Assembly (NCBI GenBank): GCA_017557785.1
Contig: JAFYYA010000084.1
Coordinates: 23,223 to 87,222 of the forward strand
Direction: 5' to 3'
DNA length: 64,000 nt
Origin: Salinivirgaceae bacterium
GTDB taxonomy: Bacteria > Bacteroidota > Bacteroidia > Bacteroidales > SZUA-534
The notes under the pieces were generated by a model. It worked only from the letters and a program-made list of their open reading frames with translations, was not told the origin of the DNA and searched no databases. A program made the position numbers and the translations under genes. Below are positions 20,082 through 27,785 of the stretch, in pieces (the first letter of the stretch is position 1; the number at the start of each line of letters is the position of its first letter).

Positions 20082-22448
20082 ATGATTTTCAAAAAACGCA
20101 TACATAGAAAAATGATGTTCTATTTCCTTGGAGCATCACTGTTGGTATATGTGGCATCGCTCGGATATGTCGGGATTGAAGTGAAAAACATATCAGAAGA
20201 TATGGCCAGCACCGACATTATCAAAAAATCGAACGACCTGTCGAACAAGGTTCTCGGACTGATTGACGGCAAGGCGGGGATAGTCGAGTCGCTTGCACAG
20301 ACAATGCAGGAGTATGAAGGCATGGAAGAAAGTATTCGTCGCCAAACCTTTACAGAAATGCTACGCAAGGTAATTGAAGACAACAGCGATATTCTGTCGA
20401 TATGGTCGGTTTGGGAACCTAATTCCATCGACGAGCGCGACGAAGAGTGCATCCTGGCCCCCGATGCCACCGCCATCGGCAACTATTCGCCATCGTTCTA
20501 CCGCCAGGGCGATGAAATAAAAGTTGAGGTAAATTCGAATATGCCGCCTTATGAAAAACCATACTACACCATCCCGCGCGAAACTATGAGTGTATCGCTG
20601 CTCGACCCTTATATGTACAGTTACAACAAAGGCGTTGAAGACTCGATGCTGATAACATCGATAATTGCGCCAATACAGTTGTGGGGCGAGTTCCAGGGCG
20701 TTGTCGGCATCGATTTCGCACTTGGCTATGTGGAGAAAGCTATAGAAGACTACCAGACTGACACTGGTGAGCGTATTTATCTGATGGCCGACAACGGAAA
20801 GTTCGTCTATAACACCAACATCGATAAAGTGGGCGAGGAGCAGACATTCTTTGCCGATTCGGTTTTTGAATCGCTGACTGATACCATATATGTTGGTTCT
20901 GACGAAAATAAGAAATCCGCCATTACGGTTCTGAAGCGCATCGATATGGCAAACACCCATTGGGAACTGCTAACCACCGTGCCAGTGACTGAAGCCTATG
21001 CGGAAGCCAACAGGTCGTTCATCAATGTGGTTATCCTTATTCTGGCCGGATTCATACTTCTATCGTTTGTGATTTCACTTGTGGCGCGCAACATTTCGGC
21101 ATCGATTGTGAACATCAACAACAAGTTGGCAGGCTTGTCGCTGGGTATCATCAGCAAAAACAGCAACGATAGGAAAGTGATCGAAAGTGAGATAACCGAC
21201 CTTAATGGTGCACTCGACAATCTGTTTGACAGTCTTCAGGCTTCGGTTGATTTTGCGGGCGAGATTGGCAAGGGCAACCTTAACGCAGAGTATCACTTGC
21301 TGAGCGACGACGACACATTGGGCGCATCGCTGATAACAATGCAGAATAGTCTTATCGAAGCCAAAAAGGAGGAGGACAAGAAGAAACTGCTCGACGACCA
21401 GCGCAACTGGGTAACGCACGGTCTGGCCAACTTTGGCGAGATCATCCGTCAGGATAACGACAATGTTGAAGATTTTGCCATGAATCTGCTGTCGCAACTG
21501 CTCAAGTATGTTGATGTGGTGCAGGGTGCCATCTACTTCAAGAAGGAAGACCCGTACAGCGATGAGATGAAATTCGAAAACAAAGCCGCCATTGCTTACG
21601 GCAAGCAGATAATGCTAGAGAATGCCGAAGTTACGGCCAAGGACGGCATTTTCGGACGCTCAATCGACGAGATGAAATGTATCTATCTTGAGGATATCCC
21701 CGACAGTTACGTAACCTTTACGCAAGGCAAAAAAGAAGCGCAAAAGCCGCGCAATTTGCTGGTTGTGCCGATGATTGTCAACGATGAGATTTTCGGTATA
21801 ATGGAACTTGTATCGTACAACCACATTGAGCAGTACAAAATAGAGTTCATTGAAAAACTATGCGAGAACATTGCATCAGTAGTGTCGAGCGTCAACACCA
21901 ATATTCATAACGCGCACCTGCTTGAGCAGTCGAACGAACAAGCTGAGGAGTTGTCGCAGCATGAGGAGGAAATGCGTCAGAATCTTGAAGAGATGCAGGC
22001 CACTCAGGAAGAAGCATCCAAGCGTCATGACACACTAAACGCCCAACTGATGGCGTTCTACAGCGGTTTGATGGTTGCCGAACTCGACCTTGAAGGAAAT
22101 ATTCTGAACATGTCGAAAAAAATGGCGCGGTTCTATGGCATAAACCCCGATAACGTTGAAGGTACGCCGTTCGCCACTTTGATCGCCCAGGACGATGCCG
22201 AACGCGAAGCTTATATGAATGAGTTCTGGACTGCGCTGGTTGCCAACGGAAAAGCCTTGCGCGAACAGAATGCTGACATCCGCGGAAAAGATATCTATGC
22301 CACAGAGCACTATAAAGTCATCTACAAAGATGACATGCCGTACCGTGTGATTGTGGTGGCAATCAGTAGGATGCGAGAGAAGGAATTAAACGAGCGCCTG
22401 CAAGTCGAAATACAATCATATATCGACGAGCATGGCGGAAAAGCTTAA
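20082..22448 (+). CDS. Cache-HAMP-GAF-PAS sensor without output domain
   Basis: This 788-residue paralogue of the upstream gene shares its layout: TM near residues 9-28, a periplasmic Cache domain with the typical LDPYMYSYN/VGIDFAL blocks, a second TM near 305-325, HAMP-like segments, GAF (about 450-600), a Glu/Gln-rich coiled coil and a PAS domain at the C-terminus (about 655-775). The coiled-coil stretch EEMQATQEE is identical in both proteins. It ends soon after the PAS domain and lacks the HPt-like tail. No kinase or cyclase domain is present, so it may work only through hetero-oligomer formation with its neighbour or with a separate kinase. A terminator follows. Confidence 0.75.
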   Translation: MIFKKRIHRKMMFYFLGASLLVYVASLGYVGIEVKNISEDMASTDIIKKSNDLSNKVLGLIDGKAGIVESLAQTMQEYEGMEESIRRQTFTEMLRKVIEDNSDILSIWSVWEPNSIDERDEECILAPDATAIGNYSPSFYRQGDEIKVEVNSNMPPYEKPYYTIPRETMSVSLLDPYMYSYNKGVEDSMLITSIIAPIQLWGEFQGVVGIDFALGYVEKAIEDYQTDTGERIYLMADNGKFVYNTNIDKVGEEQTFFADSVFESLTDTIYVGSDENKKSAITVLKRIDMANTHWELLTTVPVTEAYAEANRSFINVVILILAGFILLSFVISLVARNISASIVNINNKLAGLSLGIISKNSNDRKVIESEITDLNGALDNLFDSLQASVDFAGEIGKGNLNAEYHLLSDDDTLGASLITMQNSLIEAKKEEDKKKLLDDQRNWVTHGLANFGEIIRQDNDNVEDFAMNLLSQLLKYVDVVQGAIYFKKEDPYSDEMKFENKAAIAYGKQIMLENAEVTAKDGIFGRSIDEMKCIYLEDIPDSYVTFTQGKKEAQKPRNLLVVPMIVNDEIFGIMELVSYNHIEQYKIEFIEKLCENIASVVSSVNTNIHNAHLLEQSNEQAEELSQHEEEMRQNLEEMQATQEEASKRHDTLNAQLMAFYSGLMVAELDLEGNILNMSKKMARFYGINPDNVEGTPFATLIAQDDAEREAYMNEFWTALVANGKALREQNADIRGKDIYATEHYKVIYKDDMPYRVIVVAISRMREKELNERLQVEIQSYIDEHGGKA

Positions 22449-22520
22449 ACTTTGGAATAGATAAGGGTAAATTTGCAAGGCAGTTTAATTGCCTTTGCCA
22501 AATTTTGGATATAAAAATGT

Positions 22521-22546
22521 TAGGGGCTGAAGGCCCCTACTTTTTT
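22521..22546 (+). terminator. Intrinsic terminator of the sensor operon
   Basis: A stem TAGGGGC/GCCCCTA with a 5-nt loop is followed by six T. It lies about 70 nt after the second sensor gene. Confidence 0.85.
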
Positions 22547-22576
22547 GCAGGCTATTGGATCCGTAATTCGGTAATC

Positions 22577-22615
22577 ATACAAAAAACAAAAGGCATCCCA
22601 AATTGGAATGCCTTT
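22577..22615 (-). terminator. Intrinsic terminator after tsf
   Basis: On the minus strand AAAGGCAT pairs with ATGCCTTT and is followed by a T-rich run. It closes the ribosomal operon 25 nt after the tsf stop. Confidence 0.85.
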
Positions 22616-22639
22616 CATTTTTATAGATTTTGAAAAATC

Positions 22640-23638
22640 TTAGTCTTTCAAAGCATAGCGTTTGAAGCCGGTGCAAGTCAGACCTTTCGATGCTGCGTCC
22701 ATCATCTGGGCAACATTGATTTTGGCGTCCTTGATGAACTCTTGGTTCAACAAAGTGCTGTCTTTGAAGAACTTGTTCAAACGGCCTTGTGCAATGTTCT
22801 GAACCATTTGCTCCTTCAGGTTGGCAGCGGCTTCAACCGATACTTTCGCACGGATGTCGCGGGCCTGCTGTGCCTGCTCAGGAGTCAGCCAGCCTTTGGC
22901 TGTGTTCGACTCAATGTGGTCTTCAGAGTCAACGTGAGCAGGATTGATGCCGGCTTTTTTCAAAGCAGCGTCAACAGCTTTGGCAACCAATTCCTCTTTA
23001 GTCTTCTCAATAGCCACAGTCAACTCGTTCTCGACAACTGCTGCCGGAACATCGTCTTTGCTGAGCGATACAGGGTTCATAGCTGCAACTTGCATTGCAA
23101 CGTCTTTGTAAACCTGTGCGTCAACACCGGCCTTGTTGAAGGCTGCCAGAGTTGCCAGTTTGTTGCCCATATGGATGTAGGCGCAAACAACCTCGCCCGA
23201 AAGCGATTCATAGCAAGCCAGTTCAAGTTTCTCGCCGATGATACCGATTTGCTCGGTGATGATGCCCTCAACGTCTTTGCCGTTCTTGAACGGAAGAGCC
23301 TTCAAGGCTGCAAGGTCGGCAGGCTGTTTCTCGAGAGCCAGGTCGCAAATCTCGTGAGCGAGTTTTACGAAATCCTCGTTTTTAGCCACAAAGTCAGTCT
23401 CGCAGTTAAGAGCGATGAGTGCGCCGTGTTTGCCGTCGGCTGATACTTTGGCAATCACATTGCCTTCCGAAGCCTCGCGGTCGGCACGTTTGCTGGCAAC
23501 AGCCTGTCCCTTCTCGCGGATGATTTGGATGGCACGGTCAAAATCGCCGTTGGCTTCGGTAAGGGCCTTTTTGCAGTCCATCATACCGGCGCCAGTGGTT
23601 TTGCGCAGTTTTGCTACGTCAGATGCTGATATTGACAT
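22640..23638 (-). CDS. tsf: Translation elongation factor Ts
   Basis: EF-Ts is the guanine nucleotide exchange factor that regenerates EF-Tu-GTP in the cytoplasm. The N-terminal UBA-like domain is plain: DVAKLRKTTGAGMMDCKKAL, then the EF-Tu-contacting ALNCETDFVAKN loop near residue 78. The length of 332 residues is usual for Bacteroidota. It is the last gene of the rplM-rpsI-rpsB-tsf operon, 18 nt after rpsB, and is followed by an intrinsic terminator. Nothing odd was seen. Confidence 0.97.
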   Translation of the reverse strand: MSISASDVAKLRKTTGAGMMDCKKALTEANGDFDRAIQIIREKGQAVASKRADREASEGNVIAKVSADGKHGALIALNCETDFVAKNEDFVKLAHEICDLALEKQPADLAALKALPFKNGKDVEGIITEQIGIIGEKLELACYESLSGEVVCAYIHMGNKLATLAAFNKAGVDAQVYKDVAMQVAAMNPVSLSKDDVPAAVVENELTVAIEKTKEELVAKAVDAALKKAGINPAHVDSEDHIESNTAKGWLTPEQAQQARDIRAKVSVEAAANLKEQMVQNIAQGRLNKFFKDSTLLNQEFIKDAKINVAQMMDAASKGLTCTGFKRYALKD

Positions 23639-23656
23639 AATCTTAATCGTTTTTAA

Positions 23657-24499
23657 TTATTCTGCCGATTCCTCGGTTTCGTTTTCGTTGGCTTCCTCGG
23701 CCTCTGCTTCAGCCTCGTCTTCAGTCGACGCTACTTTCTTGGCAGCTGATTTTTTGCCGCCTTTAGCAGGTTTCTGCTCTTCGCCTTCAGCAGGCTCTTT
23801 GTCTTTTTCGGCTTTGCGTTCGGCCAGGCCTTCCTGAATGGCGTCGCAAACAGCGCCCAGAACGAGCGAAATTGCTTTTGCTGCGTCGTCGTTGCACGGG
23901 ATGGCGTAGTCAACAATGTTAGGATCTGAGTTGGTGTCGACCATAGCGAATACCGGAATCTGAAGGCGGTGTGCCTCAGCCACGGCAATCTTCTCTTTCT
24001 GAACGTCGATAACGAACAAGGCGGCGGGCAGACGGGTAAGGTCGGCGATGCTGCCAAGGTTTTTGGTCAGTTTGCTGCGTTGGCGGTCGACTTGCAGTCT
24101 CTCGCGTTTCGACAGGTGGTCAAGTGTTCCGTCCTGCTCCATCTTGTCGAACGAGCTCATTTTTTTGACTGCCTTGCGAACAGTGGGGAAGTTAGTCAGC
24201 ATACCACCCGACCAGCGCTCTGATACGTACGGCATGTTGATTTTTTTAACTTGTTCTGCAAGAATATCTTTTGCTTGTTTTTTGGTGGCTACAAAAAGGA
24301 TTTTGCGGCCTGATTTTGCTATCTGCTTAAGTGCATTAGCGGCTTCATCAACCTTTGCAACTGTCTTGTGCAGGTCGATGATGTGGATTCCGTTCTTCTC
24401 CATGAAGATGTATGGAGCCATTGCCGGATTCCATTTTCTTTTCAGGTGGCCGAAGTGCGCACCTGCGTCTAATAATTCTTGAAAATTAACTCTTGACAT
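23657..24499 (-). CDS. rpsB: 30S ribosomal protein S2
   Basis: Ribosomal protein S2 (280 aa) is a late-assembling protein of the small subunit head/platform junction. Marks are the start (NFQELLDAGAHFGH), the KWNPAMAPYIF block and PALFVIDVQKE. After about residue 228 comes a long, highly charged Lys/Glu/Ala tail of some 50 residues, low complexity and probably disordered. Such tails are common in Bacteroidota S2. A 108-nt gap with a strong hairpin separates it from rpsI. Confidence 0.97.
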   Translation of the reverse strand: MSRVNFQELLDAGAHFGHLKRKWNPAMAPYIFMEKNGIHIIDLHKTVAKVDEAANALKQIAKSGRKILFVATKKQAKDILAEQVKKINMPYVSERWSGGMLTNFPTVRKAVKKMSSFDKMEQDGTLDHLSKRERLQVDRQRSKLTKNLGSIADLTRLPAALFVIDVQKEKIAVAEAHRLQIPVFAMVDTNSDPNIVDYAIPCNDDAAKAISLVLGAVCDAIQEGLAERKAEKDKEPAEGEEQKPAKGGKKSAAKKVASTEDEAEAEAEEANENETEESAE

Positions 24500-24537
24500 T
24501 TTTGTTTGTTTTTCGTTTACATTCTTGTTGTAAAAGC

Positions 24538-24575
24538 AATTGTTAAGTAGTTCTGCTTCAGAAGTCTTAACAATT
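24538..24575 (-). promoter_or_regulatory. Two-level hairpin in the rpsI-rpsB spacer
   Basis: A 10-bp perfect stem (24538-24547 with 24566-24575) encloses a second 5-bp stem (24551-24555 with 24559-24563). In the mRNA it lies about 40 nt before the rpsB start. No T run follows on the minus strand, so it is not an ordinary terminator. A leader controlling S2/EF-Ts or a processing site would fit; this is inference. Confidence 0.45.
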
Positions 24576-24607
24576 TAGATACTAAACGATATTCTCGTGC
24601 AGCATCA

Positions 24608-24994
24608 TTAACGCTTACTGAACTGGAATCTCTTGCGAGCCTTCTTCTGACCAGGTTTCTTACGTTCAACCTCACGTGGGTCGCGGGTAACAAATCCGGC
24701 AGCCTTCAGAGGCTTGCGGTTTTCCTCGTCAAATTTCATCAGCGCGCGGGTGATTCCCAGACGAACGGCCTCAGCCTGTCCTTTCACACCACCACCGTCG
24801 ATGGTTGCTTTGACATCGAATTTGCCATTAAGCGACAATACACCAAAAGGTTGCATAACAATGTACTGCAGGGTGTCAATCGGGAAATACTCCTTGTAAT
24901 CCTTGCCGTTAACTGTTACGTTGCCTGTTCCTTGGCTCAAGTAAACGCGAGCGATAGCGGACTTTCTGCGTCCAACTGCATTAATTACTTCCAT
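24608..24994 (-). CDS. rpsI: 30S ribosomal protein S9
   Basis: Ribosomal protein S9 (128 aa) has a C-terminal tail that reaches the P-site tRNA. The family pattern is clear: AVGRRKSAIARVYL at the start, the DGGGVKGQAEAVRLGI core, and the basic C-terminus ending KRFQFSKR, where the final SKR contacts tRNA. It starts one base after the rplM stop, so the two are probably translationally coupled. Confidence 0.97.
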   Translation of the reverse strand: MEVINAVGRRKSAIARVYLSQGTGNVTVNGKDYKEYFPIDTLQYIVMQPFGVLSLNGKFDVKATIDGGGVKGQAEAVRLGITRALMKFDEENRKPLKAAGFVTRDPREVERKKPGQKKARKRFQFSKR

Positions 24995-24995
24995 T

Positions 24996-25451
24996 TTACT
25001 TGATTGAATTTAAGTTAATCAATTCAGGCTGCTGAGCTGTGTGTGGATGGCTCTCGCCTGCATAAACATAAAGGTTGCGGTAGAGGGCTGCGCCGAGACG
25101 ATTCTTCGGAAGCATACCTTTTACTGCTGTTTCTACCATTGCAATCGGGTTTTTAGCCATAAGTTTTTCTGCAACGATAGTGCGTTGACCACCGGGATAG
25201 CCGGTGTAGTGTGTGTACTCTTTACCTGCCCATTTGTTGCCTGTAAGTTGAACTTTTTCGGCGTTGATAATGATGACATTATCGCCGCAGTCAACGTGGG
25301 GGGTAAAGTTGGTTTTGTGCTTGCCTCTCAACAGATAGGCGGCACTGCTGGCAAGACGGCCCAAGACTTGGTCTTTGGCGTCGATGACAACCCATTTCTT
25401 CTCAACGGTTGTCTTGTTTGCCGAGATGGTTTTCAAACTAAGTGTGTCCAC
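24996..25451 (-). CDS. rplM: 50S ribosomal protein L13
   Basis: Ribosomal protein L13 (151 aa) is an early assembly protein of the large subunit. The marks are WVVIDAKDQVLGRLAS, the YLLRGKHK block, GDNVIIINAEKVQLTG and VKGMLPKNRLG. It is the first gene of the ribosomal operon. A promoter lies about 60 nt upstream, and a palindrome sits right at the predicted transcript start. Confidence 0.97.
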   Translation of the reverse strand: MDTLSLKTISANKTTVEKKWVVIDAKDQVLGRLASSAAYLLRGKHKTNFTPHVDCGDNVIIINAEKVQLTGNKWAGKEYTHYTGYPGGQRTIVAEKLMAKNPIAMVETAVKGMLPKNRLGAALYRNLYVYAGESHPHTAQQPELINLNSIK

Positions 25452-25487
25452 TCTAATCCTAACTTTTTAATTAATAAATAAATACTA

Positions 25488-25509
25488 TCCACATTTCCCC
25501 AAATGTGGA
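25488..25509 (-). promoter_or_regulatory. rplM: Palindrome at the rplM transcript start
   Basis: A perfect 9-bp inverted repeat TCCACATTT/AAATGTGGA around a 4-nt loop begins 4 nt after the -7 box. It would be either a hairpin at the extreme 5' end of the ribosomal mRNA or an operator overlapping the start point. Confidence 0.5.
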
Positions 25510-25512
25510 CTG

Positions 25513-25543
25513 CAAAAATACAATTTTATATCAAACGAACAAT
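25513..25543 (-). promoter_or_regulatory. Promoter of the rplM operon
   Basis: On the minus strand, ATTG at 25543-25540, a 19-nt spacer and TATTTTTG at 25520-25513 match the Bacteroidota -33/-7 consensus (TTTG, N19-21, TAnnTTTG). Confidence 0.65.
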
Positions 25544-25645
25544 TATTATCAATATCATTTTGTTGATATGGAATTTGGTTTGATAATCAAATGGTTGCTT
25601 GTGCTAATGTTATTAATGACGCCCTGCGAGAGTCGGTTGGGGCGC

Positions 25646-25673
25646 CGAAAAACGGAATTATTCCGCGTTTTTA
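25646..25673 (-). terminator. Probable terminator after the 25779-26867 gene
   Basis: On the minus strand an AAAAACG...CGTTTTT hairpin with inner GGAAT/ATTCC pairing and one bulge ends in six T. It lies about 105 nt after the stop. The remaining sequence of 25544-25778 shows only a small ACATAT/ATATGT palindrome and no gene. Confidence 0.5.
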
Positions 25674-25778
25674 ATGATTATTATTCGCTTTTTTCCGGTG
25701 CTGAAAGGTTTGAACGGAAAACATATATAATATGTGTGGCTCGCTTATATATAATACCAGGCGCACTTTTTTTTAGTC

Positions 25779-26867
25779 CTACTTCTTGTATGTCTTTTCG
25801 TTGTAGTATATTTTTGTGGTGTTCAGGCCTTCGTTGAAAACAACCACATCGCCCACAGCCGTGTAGCCATTGATTGGGCCATACGATATGATGTGTTTCT
25901 CGCCATCTTCAAACACTGCCAGATATCCGTTCTGATCGATATAGGTCAGCAGGTTGCCGTTGATGCTGTAACTTTGCGGCACGTAGTTCTCGACCAGATA
26001 CTGTTCGCCGTCGATGAAAGTGAAAAATTGTCCTTGAAGGCTGTATATAAGCATTTTGCGATTCAAATCATACATATCGGGGGCGAATCCGGAAATGTCG
26101 TAAATCTCGCCGTTGCTGAAAAGTCTGAAGTTTTCCATGCTGTTGATAAAAGCCACCTGCTCATATCCGCATTTGAACGATTTTGGCGCAAACTGTTCAA
26201 TGTCGTTCATCTCGCCGTTGTGGAAAATCCGGAACGCGCCATCAGAATGGTCGACAAACGCGCCCACGTTGCGCCCCAGCCCAACACTGATGCCGTCAAT
26301 GACATTGAAAAGTTCGTAAACGTGGTCGTCGCAAACCAGCCGCAGCACGTCGTGCATATCGACAAATGCAACGGTGTTGGCGCCCACCCAGAAGTCGGCA
26401 TCGTTGCCCACGATGATGTCGGCCAACTCGATTATGCGGCCGTCAGAGTAGATCGAAAAATAGTGTTTGTTGGTGTCGATGAAAGCCACCACGCTGTCGC
26501 CAACCATAAATCGGCCGGCGAATCCCGACAGCAATCGCCGATTGCCTTGTTCAAAAACGTAGAGCTGCGAACCAACGCTGAAAGTGAACAGGTTGTCGGT
26601 TATGGTGTAGCTGTCGACTGACGGTGACACATTGTAGCTGATATGATTGGCATATGCCTTCAGATGCCCACCGTTGCTCACGTAAGCCACACAACCGCTA
26701 CCCACGGCAAACGATTTGACTTCCTGAAACTCTAATTGCCGGAAGTTGCCGTCATCGAAGACAATAAAGTTTTTGTCGTAGTCGGTGTACGCGCCAAGCG
26801 ACTGGCCAACAGCCGGATGCACAGACAGTGCCATCAGGACGATTGTAAGAAATCGGGTGGTTCGCAT
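25779..26867 (-). CDS. Secreted beta-repeat (propeller-like) protein
   Basis: This is a 362-residue exported protein of unknown function. Residues 1-22 are a signal peptide (hydrophobic core, ending VGQ). The mature part is about eight imperfect repeats of roughly 40 residues. Each has a pattern of hydrophobic-AF/Y-I/V-D, a short loop, then F-x-x-F/Y-x-DG-E/R-x-x-x-I, for example SIYSDGRIIEL, RIFHNGEMNDI, RLFSNGEIYDI and TFIDGEQYLVE. This suggests a beta-propeller or beta-solenoid. No lipobox and no T9SS C-terminal domain were seen, so it is probably periplasmic. It stands alone, between the ribosomal operon and Sua5. Confidence 0.6.
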   Translation of the reverse strand: MRTTRFLTIVLMALSVHPAVGQSLGAYTDYDKNFIVFDDGNFRQLEFQEVKSFAVGSGCVAYVSNGGHLKAYANHISYNVSPSVDSYTITDNLFTFSVGSQLYVFEQGNRRLLSGFAGRFMVGDSVVAFIDTNKHYFSIYSDGRIIELADIIVGNDADFWVGANTVAFVDMHDVLRLVCDDHVYELFNVIDGISVGLGRNVGAFVDHSDGAFRIFHNGEMNDIEQFAPKSFKCGYEQVAFINSMENFRLFSNGEIYDISGFAPDMYDLNRKMLIYSLQGQFFTFIDGEQYLVENYVPQSYSINGNLLTYIDQNGYLAVFEDGEKHIISYGPINGYTAVGDVVVFNEGLNTTKIYYNEKTYKK

Positions 26868-26969
26868 GGTTGGTTTAGTTTAAAGGTTTAGAAAGCATAA
26901 TTAATGTATCCGTTCTTTTGTTTTTGTTTGCGTTTGTGTTTGTGTTATGGTTATAGTTATCGTTATCGT

Positions 26970-27536
26970 TTATTCTCTTATCACCTTCACTTCACCATTG
27001 CGGCCAATTTTCACAATGCCCGAAGCCTTATGTTTTGTTGTGTCGTCCTGGCGGTGTTTGACAACATAATCCACACTTTCGATAATGTGCGGGGCAATCT
27101 CGTCGAAGCAAGCCGGGGCAGGCTGCCCGCTGATGTTGGCCGATGTTGAGACAATGGGTTTGCGGAACCGGCTGATGAGTGTGGGGCAGAAATCGTCGGT
27201 AGCCACACGGATGCCAACGCTCTGGTCATCGGCGTTTACAACGTTGGTGGCCAGATTTTTTGCGCCTTCAAAAATTACCGTGAGCGGTGATGTAGCAAGT
27301 TCAATCATGTCGAAGGCGATGTCAGGTGCGTCCTGCACATATGACGGTATGCGCCCCGCTGTATCGACCAGCACAATCAGCGACTTGTTGTCGGCCCGCT
27401 GCTTGATTTCGTAGATGCGCTTGACAGCATCGGCATTGGTGGCGTCGCAGCCCAACCCCCAAATGGTATCGGTGGGGTAGAGAATCACACCGCCAGCACG
27501 CAGCACTTCAAGCGCGTTTTTAATGTCTTCGTTCAT
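26970..27536 (-). CDS. L-threonylcarbamoyladenylate synthase (Sua5/YrdC/TsaC)
   Basis: This enzyme makes threonylcarbamoyl-AMP from threonine, bicarbonate and ATP, the first step of the t6A37 tRNA modification. The 188-residue YrdC domain is shown by GGVILYPTDTIWGLGCDA, the basic KRIYEIKQRADNKSL segment that binds the nucleotide, and the SVGIRV and STSANISG blocks. The C-terminal Sua5 domain is absent, so it is the short TsaC type. The ATG at 27536 is preferred to the longer frame from 27641 because a -7 box lies between them. It is transcribed divergently from the Nif3-like gene. Confidence 0.9.
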   Translation of the reverse strand: MNEDIKNALEVLRAGGVILYPTDTIWGLGCDATNADAVKRIYEIKQRADNKSLIVLVDTAGRIPSYVQDAPDIAFDMIELATSPLTVIFEGAKNLATNVVNADDQSVGIRVATDDFCPTLISRFRKPIVSTSANISGQPAPACFDEIAPHIIESVDYVVKHRQDDTTKHKASGIVKIGRNGEVKVIRE

Positions 27537-27556
27537 CGCTCGATTCTTTTTTTTGC

Positions 27557-27564
27557 CAAAGATA
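27557..27564 (-). promoter_or_regulatory. -7 box TATCTTTG for the TsaC/Sua5 gene
   Basis: A perfect TAnnTTTG on the minus strand, 20 nt before the ATG at 27536. No clear -33 element was seen. Confidence 0.5.
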
Positions 27565-27727
27565 TGCATTTTGTCGGGTTGGACGGTCGCTTTCCGACAA
27601 ACAAAAACGACCTGGCGGATGCCACTATGCCGATAAATCAAAAAAAACGAATAAAAACTTGCCCGTTACCGAAAATTTGTCTATTATTGGCAATGTATTT
27701 AATGGGTAAAAAATAAGATTTCTTGCT

Positions 27728-27763
27728 AAAGCCTTTCAGCGCGTTTCTGAAAGGCTTTTTTAA
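27728..27763 (+). terminator. Intrinsic terminator just upstream of the Nif3-like gene
   Basis: A 12-bp perfect stem (27728-27739 with 27747-27758) and a T run face rightwards and end about 22 nt before the ATG at 27786. No plus-strand gene lies upstream, so it ends either a small unannotated transcript or the leader of the downstream gene (attenuator). Confidence 0.7.
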
Positions 27764-27785
27764 GTTCACGACAAAAACTTTGAGA

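Noticed and set aside
25505-25837. Plus-strand open frame of 110 codons between rplM and the secreted repeat protein
   Set aside because: It overlaps the rplM promoter region and the end of the 25779 gene, has irregular composition and no recognisable domain or RBS.
27537-27641. Longer N-terminus of the TsaC/Sua5 protein
   Set aside because: A TATCTTTG -7 box lies within it, and the YrdC domain needs only the start at 27536.
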